Part shown: piece by piece, positions 48,116 to 55,711 of the stretch
How positions within the stretch are numbered: position 1 is the first letter of the stretch
How the letters are laid out: the number at the start of each line of letters is the position of its first letter
Source: CAUZWH01 sp965247665
Lineage (GTDB): Bacteria; Pseudomonadota; Alphaproteobacteria; SHVV01
DNA length: 64,000 nucleotides
Direction of reading: 5' to 3'
Assembly (NCBI GenBank): GCA_965247665.1
Contig: CBDFHH010000005.1
Span: 558,001-622,000 of the forward strand
The notes under the pieces: generated by a model
Databases searched by the model: none
What the model saw: the letters and a program-made list of their open reading frames with translations, nothing else
Told to the model about the DNA's origin: nothing
Position numbers and translations under genes: made by a program

Positions 48116-51103
48116 ATGACGGCCCACACCAACGTTCCCGTCACACCCGGCGACAGCGCGCTGGCGAGTCGCCTTGCCGTCGAGCTCGAGGGCGAGGTGC
48201 TGTTCGACCGCTGGAGCCGCGGCCGCTACAGCACCGACGCCTCGATCTATCAAATTGAGCCGGTCGGCGTGGTGGTGCCGAAGACCGTCGACGACGTCGT
48301 CCGCAGCGTTCAGATCGCCGAGGATGCCGGCGTTCCGGTGCTGCCGCGCGGCGCCGGTACCTCGCAGTGCGGCCAGACCGTCGGTGCTGCGGTTGTCGTC
48401 GACACCAGCAAATACCTCAACAATGTGCTGGCGCTCGACCGTGACGCCGCCACGGTGACGGTTGAGCCCGGCGTCGTGCTCGACCAGCTCAACGCCGCCC
48501 TTAGGCCGCATGGCCTTCACTTCCCGGTCGACGTGTCGCCCGCCAACCGCGCCACCATCGGCGGGATGACCGGTAACAACTCGTGCGGCGCCCGCTCGAT
48601 CCGGTACGGCAACATGGTCCATAACGTGCGGGCCATCGAAGCGGTGCTGGCCGGCGGCGAATGCATATCGTTCGGCACGGTGCCGGGAGATGCCGCCGCC
48701 GTCGCCGGGCCGCCTCGCTATGTCGAGCTGGTCAAGCGCATGCGCGCGCTGCACCAGCGCCAAGCCGGCGAGATCCGCCAGCGTTTCCCCCGGTTATTGC
48801 GGCGGGTCGGCGGTTACAATATCGACACCATCGACGCCGCCGGCCACAACATGGCGCACCTGCTGGTCGGCGCCGAAGGTACGCTCGGTTTCGCCACGGC
48901 CATCACCCTCGACCTGCAGCCGCTGCCTGCGCACCGCGTGCTCGGTGTGTGCCATTTCTCCAGCTTCCGTGCCGCCATGGAAGCGACCGCGGACATCGTC
49001 GCACGCGGCCCCAGCGCGGTCGAGCTGGTCGATATGACAATGATCCAACTCGCGCGTGAGCAGCCGCAGTTCCGCGCCACCGTCGACTCCTTCGTCCAGG
49101 GCGACCCGGCGGCGCTGCTTCTGGTCGAGTTCGCCGGCGACGAAGCCGACCAACAAGCCTGCGGCCTACGCGACCTGGTCGAGCTGCTCGGCGATCGCCC
49201 GGACTCCGGCACCGTGGTCGAGGTCACGGATAGCGGCCGTCAGCGCGCCATCTGGGAGGTGCGCAAGGCCGGCCTCAACATCCTCATGGCAATGAAGGGC
49301 GACGGCAAACCGGTTTCGTTCGTCGAGGATTGCGCGGTCGAGCTCGCCGATCTGCCGGACTACACCGCTCGCCTTGACGACATATTCCGCCGCCACGGCA
49401 CGTCGGGCACCTGGTACGCCCACGCGTCGGTCGGCACCCTGCACGTGCGGCCGATCCTCAACATGAAGGACAACGCCGACGTCGCCCGCATGCGCGCCAT
49501 CGCCGAGGAATGCTTCGCCATGGTGCGGGAGTATAAAGGTTCGCACTCCGGCGAGCATGGCGACGGTATCGTCCGCTCCGAATTCCATGCGGCGATGTTT
49601 GGCGAGCGCCTGGTGCGAGCCTTCGAGGAGGTCAAGGACGCCTTCGATCCCGGCACATTGTTCAACCCGGGCAAGATCGTGCGCCCCCACCGCATGGATG
49701 ACCGCAGCCTGTTCCGCTACGCGCCGGACTATCGTTTCGAACCGCCGCCGACCGCGCTCGATTGGTCGCCCTGGCACGGCCTCGGCGGCGCCATCGAGAT
49801 GTGCAACAACAACGGCGCCTGCCGCAAGGTCGATGCCGACGTGATGTGCCCGAGCTACCGCGTCACCCGCGACGAGATCCACTCGACCCGCGGCCGTGCC
49901 AACAGTCTACGTCTCGCCCTTTCGGGCCAGCTCGGCCCGGACGCTCTGGTCAGCGACGCCATGTACGAGACCATGCGTCTGTGCGTCGGCTGCAAGGGCT
50001 GCAAGCGCGAATGCCCGACCGGCGTCGATATGGCGCGCATGAAGGTCGAGTTTCTGCACCACTACCGCGCGCGCCACGGCTTGCCGCTGCGCGAGCGGTT
50101 GTTCGCCTACCTGCCGCGCTACGCCGCCCACCCCCTGGCGCCGCTGTTGAACCTGGGCACGGTGCCCGGCCTCGCTCGGCTGAGTCGCGCCGCACTCGGT
50201 CTGACAAAGCGCCCATTGCCGCGCTGGCGCGGTGATCGCTTCCGTGCCGTCGAGGCTCAATCGGCGGCCGCCGCGGGCGCGGAGGTCGCCCTGTTTGCCG
50301 ACACCTTCAACGCGGCTTTCGAACCGGAAACCCTGCGCGCCGGCGTGCGCGTGCTGCGGTCTCTGGGTTACCGCGTCACCGTGCCGGTCAGCGTCGAAGG
50401 GCCCGGCAACCGCCCGCTGTGCTGCGGTCGCACCTTCCTCGCGGCTGGTCTTGTCGATGAGGCCCGCGCTGAGGCGCGCCGCAGCCTTGCCGCACTGGCG
50501 CCGCTGGCCGCGCGCGGCGTGCCGATCCTCGGCCTCGAGCCTGCCTGCCTGTTCACTCTCAAGGATGAATGGGTTGCGTTGGTGGCGGGCGAAACCGATG
50601 CCGTCTCGGAAGCTGCAACCACTGTCGACGCGTTTCTTAGCGAAGCGGCGGCGGCCGGTCGCATCGCCCTAGACGACGCCCGCTTCGACGACCCGGGGTC
50701 GGGATCGGGCCGGTCGGCGTTGGTGCACGGCCATTGCCACGAGAAAGCGTTTGCCGCGTTCCAGCCGACCCTGGCGCTGCTCGATCGGATCAAGGGCCTT
50801 GTCCCCCGAGCCATCGAGTCGAGCTGCTGCGGCATGGCCGGCTCGTTCGGCTATGAGGCCGAAAACGCACCCGTCTCCCGCGCCATGGCCGAACTCAGCC
50901 TGCTGCCGGCGTTGCGCGACGCCGGACCCGCCGACCGCATCGTCGCCAACGGCTTCAGCTGTCGCCGTCAGATCGCCGACCTCGCCGGCCGCAAGGCGGT
51001 CCACGCCATCGAACTGCTCGCCGAAGCTTTATCACCCTTGCCCCGGGCGCGAGAGGGCTCCCCGAGCCATGCGAAGGCCGGGTCGGGGGAGGTAAGAACG
51101 TAG
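48116..51103 (+). CDS. FAD-linked oxidase/Fe-S dehydrogenase fusion (D-2-hydroxyacid type)
   Basis: A 995-residue fusion. The N-terminal FAD-binding domain (VPVLPRGAGTSQCGQTVGAAVVVD, GMTGNNSCGARSIRYG, GAEGTLGFATAITL) and the oxidase C-terminal domain (SHSGEHGDGIVRSEFHAAMFG, DPGTLFNPGKIV) are followed by a ferredoxin-type region (CNNNGACRKVDADVMCPSYR, LCVGCKGCKRECPTGVDMARMK) and CCG domains (RPLCCGRTFL, HGHCHEKAF, SSCCGMAGSFGYE). This layout matches YdiJ/D-lactate and D-2-hydroxyglutarate dehydrogenases that pass electrons to the quinone pool. The last 20 or so residues (after LLAEALSPL) come from a palindromic repeat and are probably not part of the fold. Confidence 0.92.
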   Translation: MTAHTNVPVTPGDSALASRLAVELEGEVLFDRWSRGRYSTDASIYQIEPVGVVVPKTVDDVVRSVQIAEDAGVPVLPRGAGTSQCGQTVGAAVVVDTSKYLNNVLALDRDAATVTVEPGVVLDQLNAALRPHGLHFPVDVSPANRATIGGMTGNNSCGARSIRYGNMVHNVRAIEAVLAGGECISFGTVPGDAAAVAGPPRYVELVKRMRALHQRQAGEIRQRFPRLLRRVGGYNIDTIDAAGHNMAHLLVGAEGTLGFATAITLDLQPLPAHRVLGVCHFSSFRAAMEATADIVARGPSAVELVDMTMIQLAREQPQFRATVDSFVQGDPAALLLVEFAGDEADQQACGLRDLVELLGDRPDSGTVVEVTDSGRQRAIWEVRKAGLNILMAMKGDGKPVSFVEDCAVELADLPDYTARLDDIFRRHGTSGTWYAHASVGTLHVRPILNMKDNADVARMRAIAEECFAMVREYKGSHSGEHGDGIVRSEFHAAMFGERLVRAFEEVKDAFDPGTLFNPGKIVRPHRMDDRSLFRYAPDYRFEPPPTALDWSPWHGLGGAIEMCNNNGACRKVDADVMCPSYRVTRDEIHSTRGRANSLRLALSGQLGPDALVSDAMYETMRLCVGCKGCKRECPTGVDMARMKVEFLHHYRARHGLPLRERLFAYLPRYAAHPLAPLLNLGTVPGLARLSRAALGLTKRPLPRWRGDRFRAVEAQSAAAAGAEVALFADTFNAAFEPETLRAGVRVLRSLGYRVTVPVSVEGPGNRPLCCGRTFLAAGLVDEARAEARRSLAALAPLAARGVPILGLEPACLFTLKDEWVALVAGETDAVSEAATTVDAFLSEAAAAGRIALDDARFDDPGSGSGRSALVHGHCHEKAFAAFQPTLALLDRIKGLVPRAIESSCCGMAGSFGYEAENAPVSRAMAELSLLPALRDAGPADRIVANGFSCRRQIADLAGRKAVHAIELLAEALSPLPRAREGSPSHAKAGSGEVRT
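51058..51091. repeat. Palindromic repeat at the 3' end of the dehydrogenase gene
   Basis: CTCCCCGA at 51058-51065 and TCGGGGGAG at 51083-51091 can pair around GCC...GGC. The GC-rich hairpin lies inside the last codons and looks like an interspersed REP-type element that ran into the gene, adding PLPRAREGSPSHAKAGSGEV to the protein. It may also stabilise or end the transcript. Confidence 0.6.
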
Positions 51104-51244
51104 TTCCACCGCAAAGCTCGGGTGTCCATTGGCGACGATCGCGCCGGCGCAGCGCCACCGGCACTCGACGACGAGTTGCTTGCAAACGGGGCGGCTTGAT
51201 CTAATATCGAGGGCCGGCCGGCAACCGCCGCTCGACGCTGGAAC

Positions 51245-51319
51245 GCGGGCGTAGCTCAGGGGTAGAGCACAACCTTGCCAAGGTTGGGGTCGTGAGTTCA
51301 AATCTCATCGCCCGCTCCA
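51245..51319 (+). tRNA. tRNA-Gly (anticodon GCC)
   Basis: A 75-nt cloverleaf with encoded CCA. Acceptor stem GCGGGCG (51245-51251) pairs with CGCCCGC (51309-51315), D-arm GCTC...GAGC, anticodon stem ACCTT/AAGGT around TGCCA (anticodon GCC), and T-arm GTGAG-TTCAAAT-CTCAT. The discriminator is T at 51316. It marks the left border of a region of gene fragments and catabolic genes, a typical integration landmark. No repeated tRNA 3' end is seen within the window. Confidence 0.97.
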
Positions 51320-51468
51320 GATTTCCGCAGAAAACTGACGTTTCTTGATTGGGCCGCCGAAGGCTATTCGGCAGATTCCGGCAGAACGCGGCATGAACGT
51401 GCAGGATTAGCCGGGGAGAATCCGGGCAGTTTGTTCCCGATGTGTACACCTTGCTACGGATGTGTCCG

Positions 51469-51750
51469 ATGACCCAAGAGATCGACATCTGGCGCTCGGC
51501 GGCGATGCTGGTGAAGCACCACGGAGACGAGGCCCCGATCCACGCAGCGATGCGGGCGGACGAGCTGCTGGACGCCGGCGATATCGACGGGCAACGGGTT
51601 TGGCTGCGGATTCTGTCGGTGGTCAAGGAGCAGCAACGCGACCGCGGCGATGAGGCTCTGCATTGTGAGCGCGCCGGGGTTCGATCAAACCGCTGCCGAA
51701 GACTGCGCTCAGCGGTGCCGCTTGGTGGCTTTCACCTCGTAAAGCCGTAA
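51469..51750 (+). CDS. Small protein found beside mobile regions, C-terminus probably altered
   Basis: The first 60 or so residues (MTQEIDIWRSAAMLVKHHGD, IHAAMRADELLDAGDIDGQRVWLRIL, VVKEQQRDRG) look like a compact helical protein that I recall as common in alphaproteobacteria but without known function. After EALH the sequence becomes Arg/Cys-rich and overlaps the ImmA/IrrE remnant in another frame, so the original stop has probably been lost by a deletion that fused the two at about 51,665. Starts at 51460 or 51442 are also possible. Confidence 0.6.
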   Translation: MTQEIDIWRSAAMLVKHHGDEAPIHAAMRADELLDAGDIDGQRVWLRILSVVKEQQRDRGDEALHCERAGVRSNRCRRLRSAVPLGGFHLVKP

Positions 51751-52103
51751 TCCAGTTGAGTGCACGGCACAAGTCGGACGATCATCTCTGGTTCAGCGTC
51801 TTCCACGAGGCCGCGCACGTTCTTCTTCATAGCAAGAAGTGCGTCTTTGTTGACGGTGCAAATGATGGCAGTGCCGACGTAGAGACCGAGGCAAATGAGT
51901 GGGCTGCCAACGCGCTCGTTGTGCGTGCCGACTGGGAGCAGTTCGTCGCGAGTTCACCGCGAAGCAAGTCGGCTGTCTGTGCATTTGCCGACGAGCAAGG
52001 AATTGCTCCGGGCATCGTCGTCGGGATGCTTCAGCATGCCGATGTCGTTCCCTGGACCCATCTCAATGGACTCAAGATGCGCTACCGATGGCAGGACGAT
52101 TGA
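51669..52103 (+). pseudogene. ImmA/IrrE-type metallopeptidase, N-terminally truncated
   Basis: The frame is open from 51669 (after a TGA) and reads GAAWWLSPRKAVIQLSARHKSDDHLWFSVFHEAAHVLLHSKK, the HExxH zinc motif (HEAAH) and surrounding sequence of ImmA/IrrE domains, then TEANEWAANALV with the third ligand, and the usual tail ending APGIVVGMLQHADVVPWTHLNGLK. Full-length relatives carry an N-terminal HTH (HigA/XRE-type antitoxin or phage regulator) that is missing here, and only a TTG at 51756 could serve as a start. So this is a remnant of a toxin-antitoxin or phage control gene next to the tRNA. Confidence 0.75.
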
Positions 52104-52228
52104 CGATCTTCCCTCAGGGTCGAGATTAAATCGGCCTTTGGAAGCCGCAAATCGAGAGCGGGTGCGGATTTTCTCTTCAGAGAACGATATATTTAGTCGA
52201 CTAACAGAAGCCATCCTTTTTTCGCTCT
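52104..52228. other. Non-coding scar between gene fragments
   Basis: AT-richer sequence between the ImmA/IrrE remnant and the livM tail; no gene or repeat recognised. Together with 52355-52569 it makes up the debris field between tRNA-Gly and the catabolic island. Confidence 0.5.
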
Positions 52229-52354
52229 TTCGGAACCGTCGTCGGCGCGGCAATCGTATATTTTCTGCCTTGGATCCTTCACCTCACGGAGCCAGGCGAC
52301 CGGCTGATCTTGAACGGGGCGCTGCTTGTAGTGGTGATGATCTTTCATCCCTAG
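52229..52354 (+). pseudogene. 3' remnant of a branched-chain amino-acid ABC permease (LivM-like)
   Basis: In this frame 41 codons read FGTVVGAAIVYFLPWIL, then EPGDRLILNGALLVVVMIF and HP before a TAG, followed by GMW. This matches the last membrane helices of LivM-type permeases, which end ...RPxGLxG. There is no start and no upstream part, and the TAG falls where an Arg or Gln codon is expected, so only the tail of a deleted gene survives. It indicates that a branched-chain-amino-acid-type transporter once stood here, as often seen in aromatic-catabolism clusters. Confidence 0.6.
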
Positions 52355-52569
52355 GGGATGTGGCACGGAAAAAAGACCCTATCATTCCGAAGTTCGGTAT
52401 CGGCGGCGCACAATAGGTGTCGGACCTCGGCGTGTCACGAATACCCGTTTCCGGTATTCAATTAGCCGATTGCCGGGGTGGAATCGCGAAGCAGCACGTT
52501 TGACGTTACTATGTAGGTATGCCGACGTGTCAGAATGAATGGCTGGACGCCATCTAAAGGAAAATACCC
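52355..52569. other. Upstream region of the triple RidA gene
   Basis: 215 bases with no gene; should contain the promoter of the RidA-fusion gene. TTGACG occurs at 52500-52505 but lacks a good -10 box at normal distance. The ribosome site AAAGGAAAA ends six bases before the ATG at 52570. Confidence 0.45.
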
Positions 52570-53769
52570 ATGACCACAGAAAAAATAGAAATCAACATTA
52601 CAGGAATAAGTGAATCCCTCAGCGGCCACAGTGTCGACGCAGTATCGTGTGGTGATTTTCTTTTCATGTCTGCCCTGCCCGGCCTCGACCGTAACCTGAA
52701 GATTGTCGGCAAGGGCGACGTTGTCGCGCAGACCCGACAAGCGTGCGAGAACATCCGCGGCGTTCTCGAGGCTGCCGAGATGGGATTTCAGGATATCGTG
52801 TATTTCAAGGTTTTCCTGCTCGATGTGAACGATCGACCGAAGATCAATCCCGTGCGTCAGGAGTTCTTCGGTACACCGCGCCCGGGCAGCACATTAATCG
52901 CCGTCGGAGAACTGCCGTTCCCCGATGCTCTGATATTGATCGAGGCGGTTGCTTACAAGCCGAGAAGCGGCGGGTTGCCGCGCGAAGAAGTTCGTGTGCC
53001 CGGCCTCAACGAACCCCTGAGCCACTACACCGACGTCGTTCGCTGCGGCGACTTCGCATGGCTGTCCGGAACGGGCTCCTTTGATGAGGACATGAACATC
53101 GTCGGCCCCGATGATCCGGTCAAGCAGGTCGAGCGCACGATGCTGAACTTGCAGATGGGCCTCGAAGCTTGCGGCATGAGCTTCGCCGACTGCGTTCGGG
53201 TGGTGCTCTATCTGACGGACGTATCGCATCGGGCGGAAATCGCCGGTGTCCGGCAGACATTCCATGGATCGCATAAGCCGACCGCGACCATGATTGGCGT
53301 TCCCGCCCTCGCGGTGCCGGGAATGCTGATGGAGATCGAGGCCATCGCATACAAACCGAGAGATGGCGGCGCTCCCCGAACGGAAATCGCTTTCGCCAAA
53401 GAGAACCCACCGGCGGTGCCGTTCACCGACGCCGTGATGTGCGGCGACATCCTATTTCTGGCTGGGCAACCGCCGATAGACGGAAGCTTCAAGCTGGTCG
53501 GCGGCGACGATGTCGCCGCGCAGTCGATCCAGGTGTACGAGAACCTGAAGGCGGCGCTGGAGGCCGCTGGGATGACCTACGATGACGTGGTCAAGGTCAC
53601 CGAGTATTTTATCGATATCGACGACCTCCCCAAGACCGAGGGTGTGCGATCGCAGTATTTCGGCGGCAACCGCGTGGCAAATTCGCTGGTCGAAGTTGGC
53701 GATCATGCCCTTCCGCGCATGCTCATCGAAATCGACGCGATCGCTTACAGGCTCGGCTCCGGCGCGTAA
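52570..53769 (+). CDS. Triple RidA-domain fusion protein
   Basis: A 399-residue protein made of three consecutive RidA/YjgF domains (about 1-135, 136-268, 269-399). Each repeats the same landmarks: VSCGDFLFMSALPGLD / VRCGDFAWLSGTGSFD / VMCGDILFLAGQPPID, then the acidic helix region, and a closing IEAVAYKP / IEAIAYKP / IDAIAYRL. RidA proteins normally are about 130-residue homotrimers with active sites at the subunit interfaces, so this chain looks like a covalent trimer. The catalytic Arg of RidA (E. coli Arg105, in ARSCVEV) is replaced in every domain: Ser107, Ala239, Asn371. Standard 2-aminoacrylate deamination is therefore unlikely; a changed reaction or ligand-binding role fits better. 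It converges on the amidohydrolase gene with abutting stops. Confidence 0.93.
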   Translation: MTTEKIEINITGISESLSGHSVDAVSCGDFLFMSALPGLDRNLKIVGKGDVVAQTRQACENIRGVLEAAEMGFQDIVYFKVFLLDVNDRPKINPVRQEFFGTPRPGSTLIAVGELPFPDALILIEAVAYKPRSGGLPREEVRVPGLNEPLSHYTDVVRCGDFAWLSGTGSFDEDMNIVGPDDPVKQVERTMLNLQMGLEACGMSFADCVRVVLYLTDVSHRAEIAGVRQTFHGSHKPTATMIGVPALAVPGMLMEIEAIAYKPRDGGAPRTEIAFAKENPPAVPFTDAVMCGDILFLAGQPPIDGSFKLVGGDDVAAQSIQVYENLKAALEAAGMTYDDVVKVTEYFIDIDDLPKTEGVRSQYFGGNRVANSLVEVGDHALPRMLIEIDAIAYRLGSGA

Positions 53770-55128
53770 CTAAGCGATCTGGCGAATGCGGCCCGAGGTC
53801 TCGAGATCCGACACCCGTTCCTGGGAGTAGATGTCGTTCCACATCTTGTAGGAGAACGAGCTCACCTTGTCGGTTATCTCGGGTAGCTTGAGATGGATCG
53901 TATCTCCCGCCAGCAAGATCTCCTTGATGCGTGACCGATCCAGCAACTGCGTGACGTCCGCCAGCGGATCCCCGTCGACGACGATGAGGTCGGCCGGCTT
54001 CCCGACCTCGATCGTGCCAAGGCCTGCGCCGTCGTCGAAGAAGGATGCGCTGACAGTTGTCGCCGCCCGCAGCGCCTCGGCCGGCGTAAAGTCGAGATAC
54101 TTGACGAAGATCTCTATCTCGCGGGCGTGCCACTCGCCATACGGCGATCCCGCGAAGCCGGTATCGGTTCCCATCATGAACGGAACGCCCGCTCGGTGGG
54201 CTCGCGGCAGCGTCTCGCAAGCCATCCGCCATTCGCTCAATCCGACGTCCGGCCGCCACTTGTGAAAACCGGGATCGCTCGGTTGAAGAAACGTGTTTAA
54301 ATGAAGCGGAAGGGTGAGCGTCGGGCAAATCGCACATCCGTTCTCGAGTGCCGCGTCGAGACCCGCGTCGTCGATCCACGATGCGTGAAAGATTACGTCC
54401 ACGCCGGCACGGGCCGAGTAGAGAATCGCCTCGCGGCCACGCGCGTGGGCGGCGACCTTCTTACCCAGGCGATGCGCTTCCTCGACCAACGCCGTGGTTT
54501 GCGCCTGATCGAAAGTCGCGACGATTTCGCCCTTGGCGTTGATCTGGCGACCATCCATCGCCAGCTTGATGAAGTCGACGCCGTCCTTGACTTCGATCCG
54601 GATCTCCTCGATCGCTTCGTCCATGTCGTGAACGACCCGAGCGATCGCCGTCGACGGGTTGCCGAACCAAGAGGGATACCAGTCGGTGAGCCCCTGGCGA
54701 CTGCTGATGTAGGGGCCGGAGGTTACGATCCGGGGCCCGACGAACAGGCCGGCATTGACGGCGTCGCGAATGGCCAAGCTCACGCGACCCGAGGTTCCCG
54801 GATCGGCCATGCTGGTGTAGCCGGCGTTGAGAACCCGCTGAGCATTGATCAGCCCTCGTAGCGCGCGGAACTCGAGCGGCGCATAGAGGTCGGTGTCCTC
54901 CGAGCATTTGGAGTTGCCGTAAGCGAGATGCACGTGGATATCGACGAGCCCAGGCATCACGAAGTACCCGGAACAATCGTTCGTGGTGTCGCCCGGCCCG
55001 CGTTTCGGCGCCTCGGCGGCTGGTCCGACGAACGCGATCGTCGTGCCGTCGACGACGATCGTTTGGTCGACGCGAGCCTGATCCTCGAGCCCGTTGAACA
55101 GCTTGCCGCACCTGATGTGCTTGGCCAT
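53770..55128 (-). CDS. Amidohydrolase, imidazolonepropionase/prolidase-like
   Basis: A 452-residue metal-dependent hydrolase of the amidohydrolase superfamily. Metal ligands are His65 and His67 (GLVDIHVHLAYG), a Lys in DFIKLAMDG (carboxylated in binuclear members), His in KVAAHARG and IFHASW, and the late Asp in MMGTDTGFAG. The C-terminal VGKPADLIVVDGDPLADVTQL is characteristic of the imidazolonepropionase-like branch that hydrolyses cyclic amides, lactams or dipeptides. It is the last gene of an alpha-beta-amidohydrolase run, so it may open a ring or remove an amide from the aromatic substrate; inference only. Intact; no signal peptide. Confidence 0.9.
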   Translation of the reverse strand: MAKHIRCGKLFNGLEDQARVDQTIVVDGTTIAFVGPAAEAPKRGPGDTTNDCSGYFVMPGLVDIHVHLAYGNSKCSEDTDLYAPLEFRALRGLINAQRVLNAGYTSMADPGTSGRVSLAIRDAVNAGLFVGPRIVTSGPYISSRQGLTDWYPSWFGNPSTAIARVVHDMDEAIEEIRIEVKDGVDFIKLAMDGRQINAKGEIVATFDQAQTTALVEEAHRLGKKVAAHARGREAILYSARAGVDVIFHASWIDDAGLDAALENGCAICPTLTLPLHLNTFLQPSDPGFHKWRPDVGLSEWRMACETLPRAHRAGVPFMMGTDTGFAGSPYGEWHAREIEIFVKYLDFTPAEALRAATTVSASFFDDGAGLGTIEVGKPADLIVVDGDPLADVTQLLDRSRIKEILLAGDTIHLKLPEITDKVSSFSYKMWNDIYSQERVSDLETSGRIRQIA

Positions 55129-55234
55129 CGGTATCCCCCTATACGTGTGTCATTCCCACCGTCTGTGGCCGAGCCGGCCGGCGAAAAAAACAAGGCAAGG
55201 CGTTTCGCCGTTTTCGGCAAGACATTGCGCGACC

Positions 55235-55711
55235 TCAAAGCGGTGTCGAGATCATGTTGGGAATGGCGTAAGTATCGATCGTCACGGTCTTGTTCTTGAA
55301 CTTGGGTTCGTCGCCCACGTAGGTGACGTCGTCGTCATACTTTCCGCTGCAGAATACGGTCGTTTCGCCTTCGAGGTTGGTCTGAAAAACGACGAAATTG
55401 GCGGTCATGCTGATCAGTCCGTCGTTCGGCCGGTCGACGCACACGTTGCTGACGATGTGACGATCGTAGTGAAGGTTGTAGACCAGCGCGTTGCGCAGGA
55501 TCGCGATCCGGTCGCGGAGCATCTTCTTGTTGTTGCAGTAGACGATCGGGACCCCTTCGTCATTCCCGCGCGCCGTCTCGCGGGGGACTATCTTGTAAAG
55601 GCAATCGTCTACGAAATAGTCGGGCCATTCCTCCAACCTGTCGTCGTCGATGCAACGCACATAGCGATAAAGCAGGTCGCTAACCGGATCGGCTACGCGG
55701 TCGGTGGCCAA
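55235..55711 (-). CDS. Ring-hydroxylating oxygenase, beta (small) subunit
   Basis: A 158-residue SnoaL-like small subunit of a Rieske oxygenase. DLLYRYVRCIDDDRLEEWPDYFVDDCLYKIVPRE, YDRHIVSNVCVD and TFANFVVFQTNLEGET-type stretches are typical of NagH/AndAd-like subunits. A TTG at 55711 is the likely start because GGAGGA lies five bases upstream; it overlaps the alpha-subunit stop, giving translational coupling and one-to-one production. It packs against the alpha subunit as a structural partner. Confidence 0.9.
   Translation of the reverse strand: MATDRVADPVSDLLYRYVRCIDDDRLEEWPDYFVDDCLYKIVPRETARGNDEGVPIVYCNNKKMLRDRIAILRNALVYNLHYDRHIVSNVCVDRPNDGLISMTANFVVFQTNLEGETTVFCSGKYDDDVTYVGDEPKFKNKTVTIDTYAIPNMISTPL

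Noticed and set aside
51895..52416. 173-codon plus-strand ORF
   Set aside because: Out of frame with both the ImmA/IrrE remnant and the LivM tail, which it overlaps; no family resemblance.
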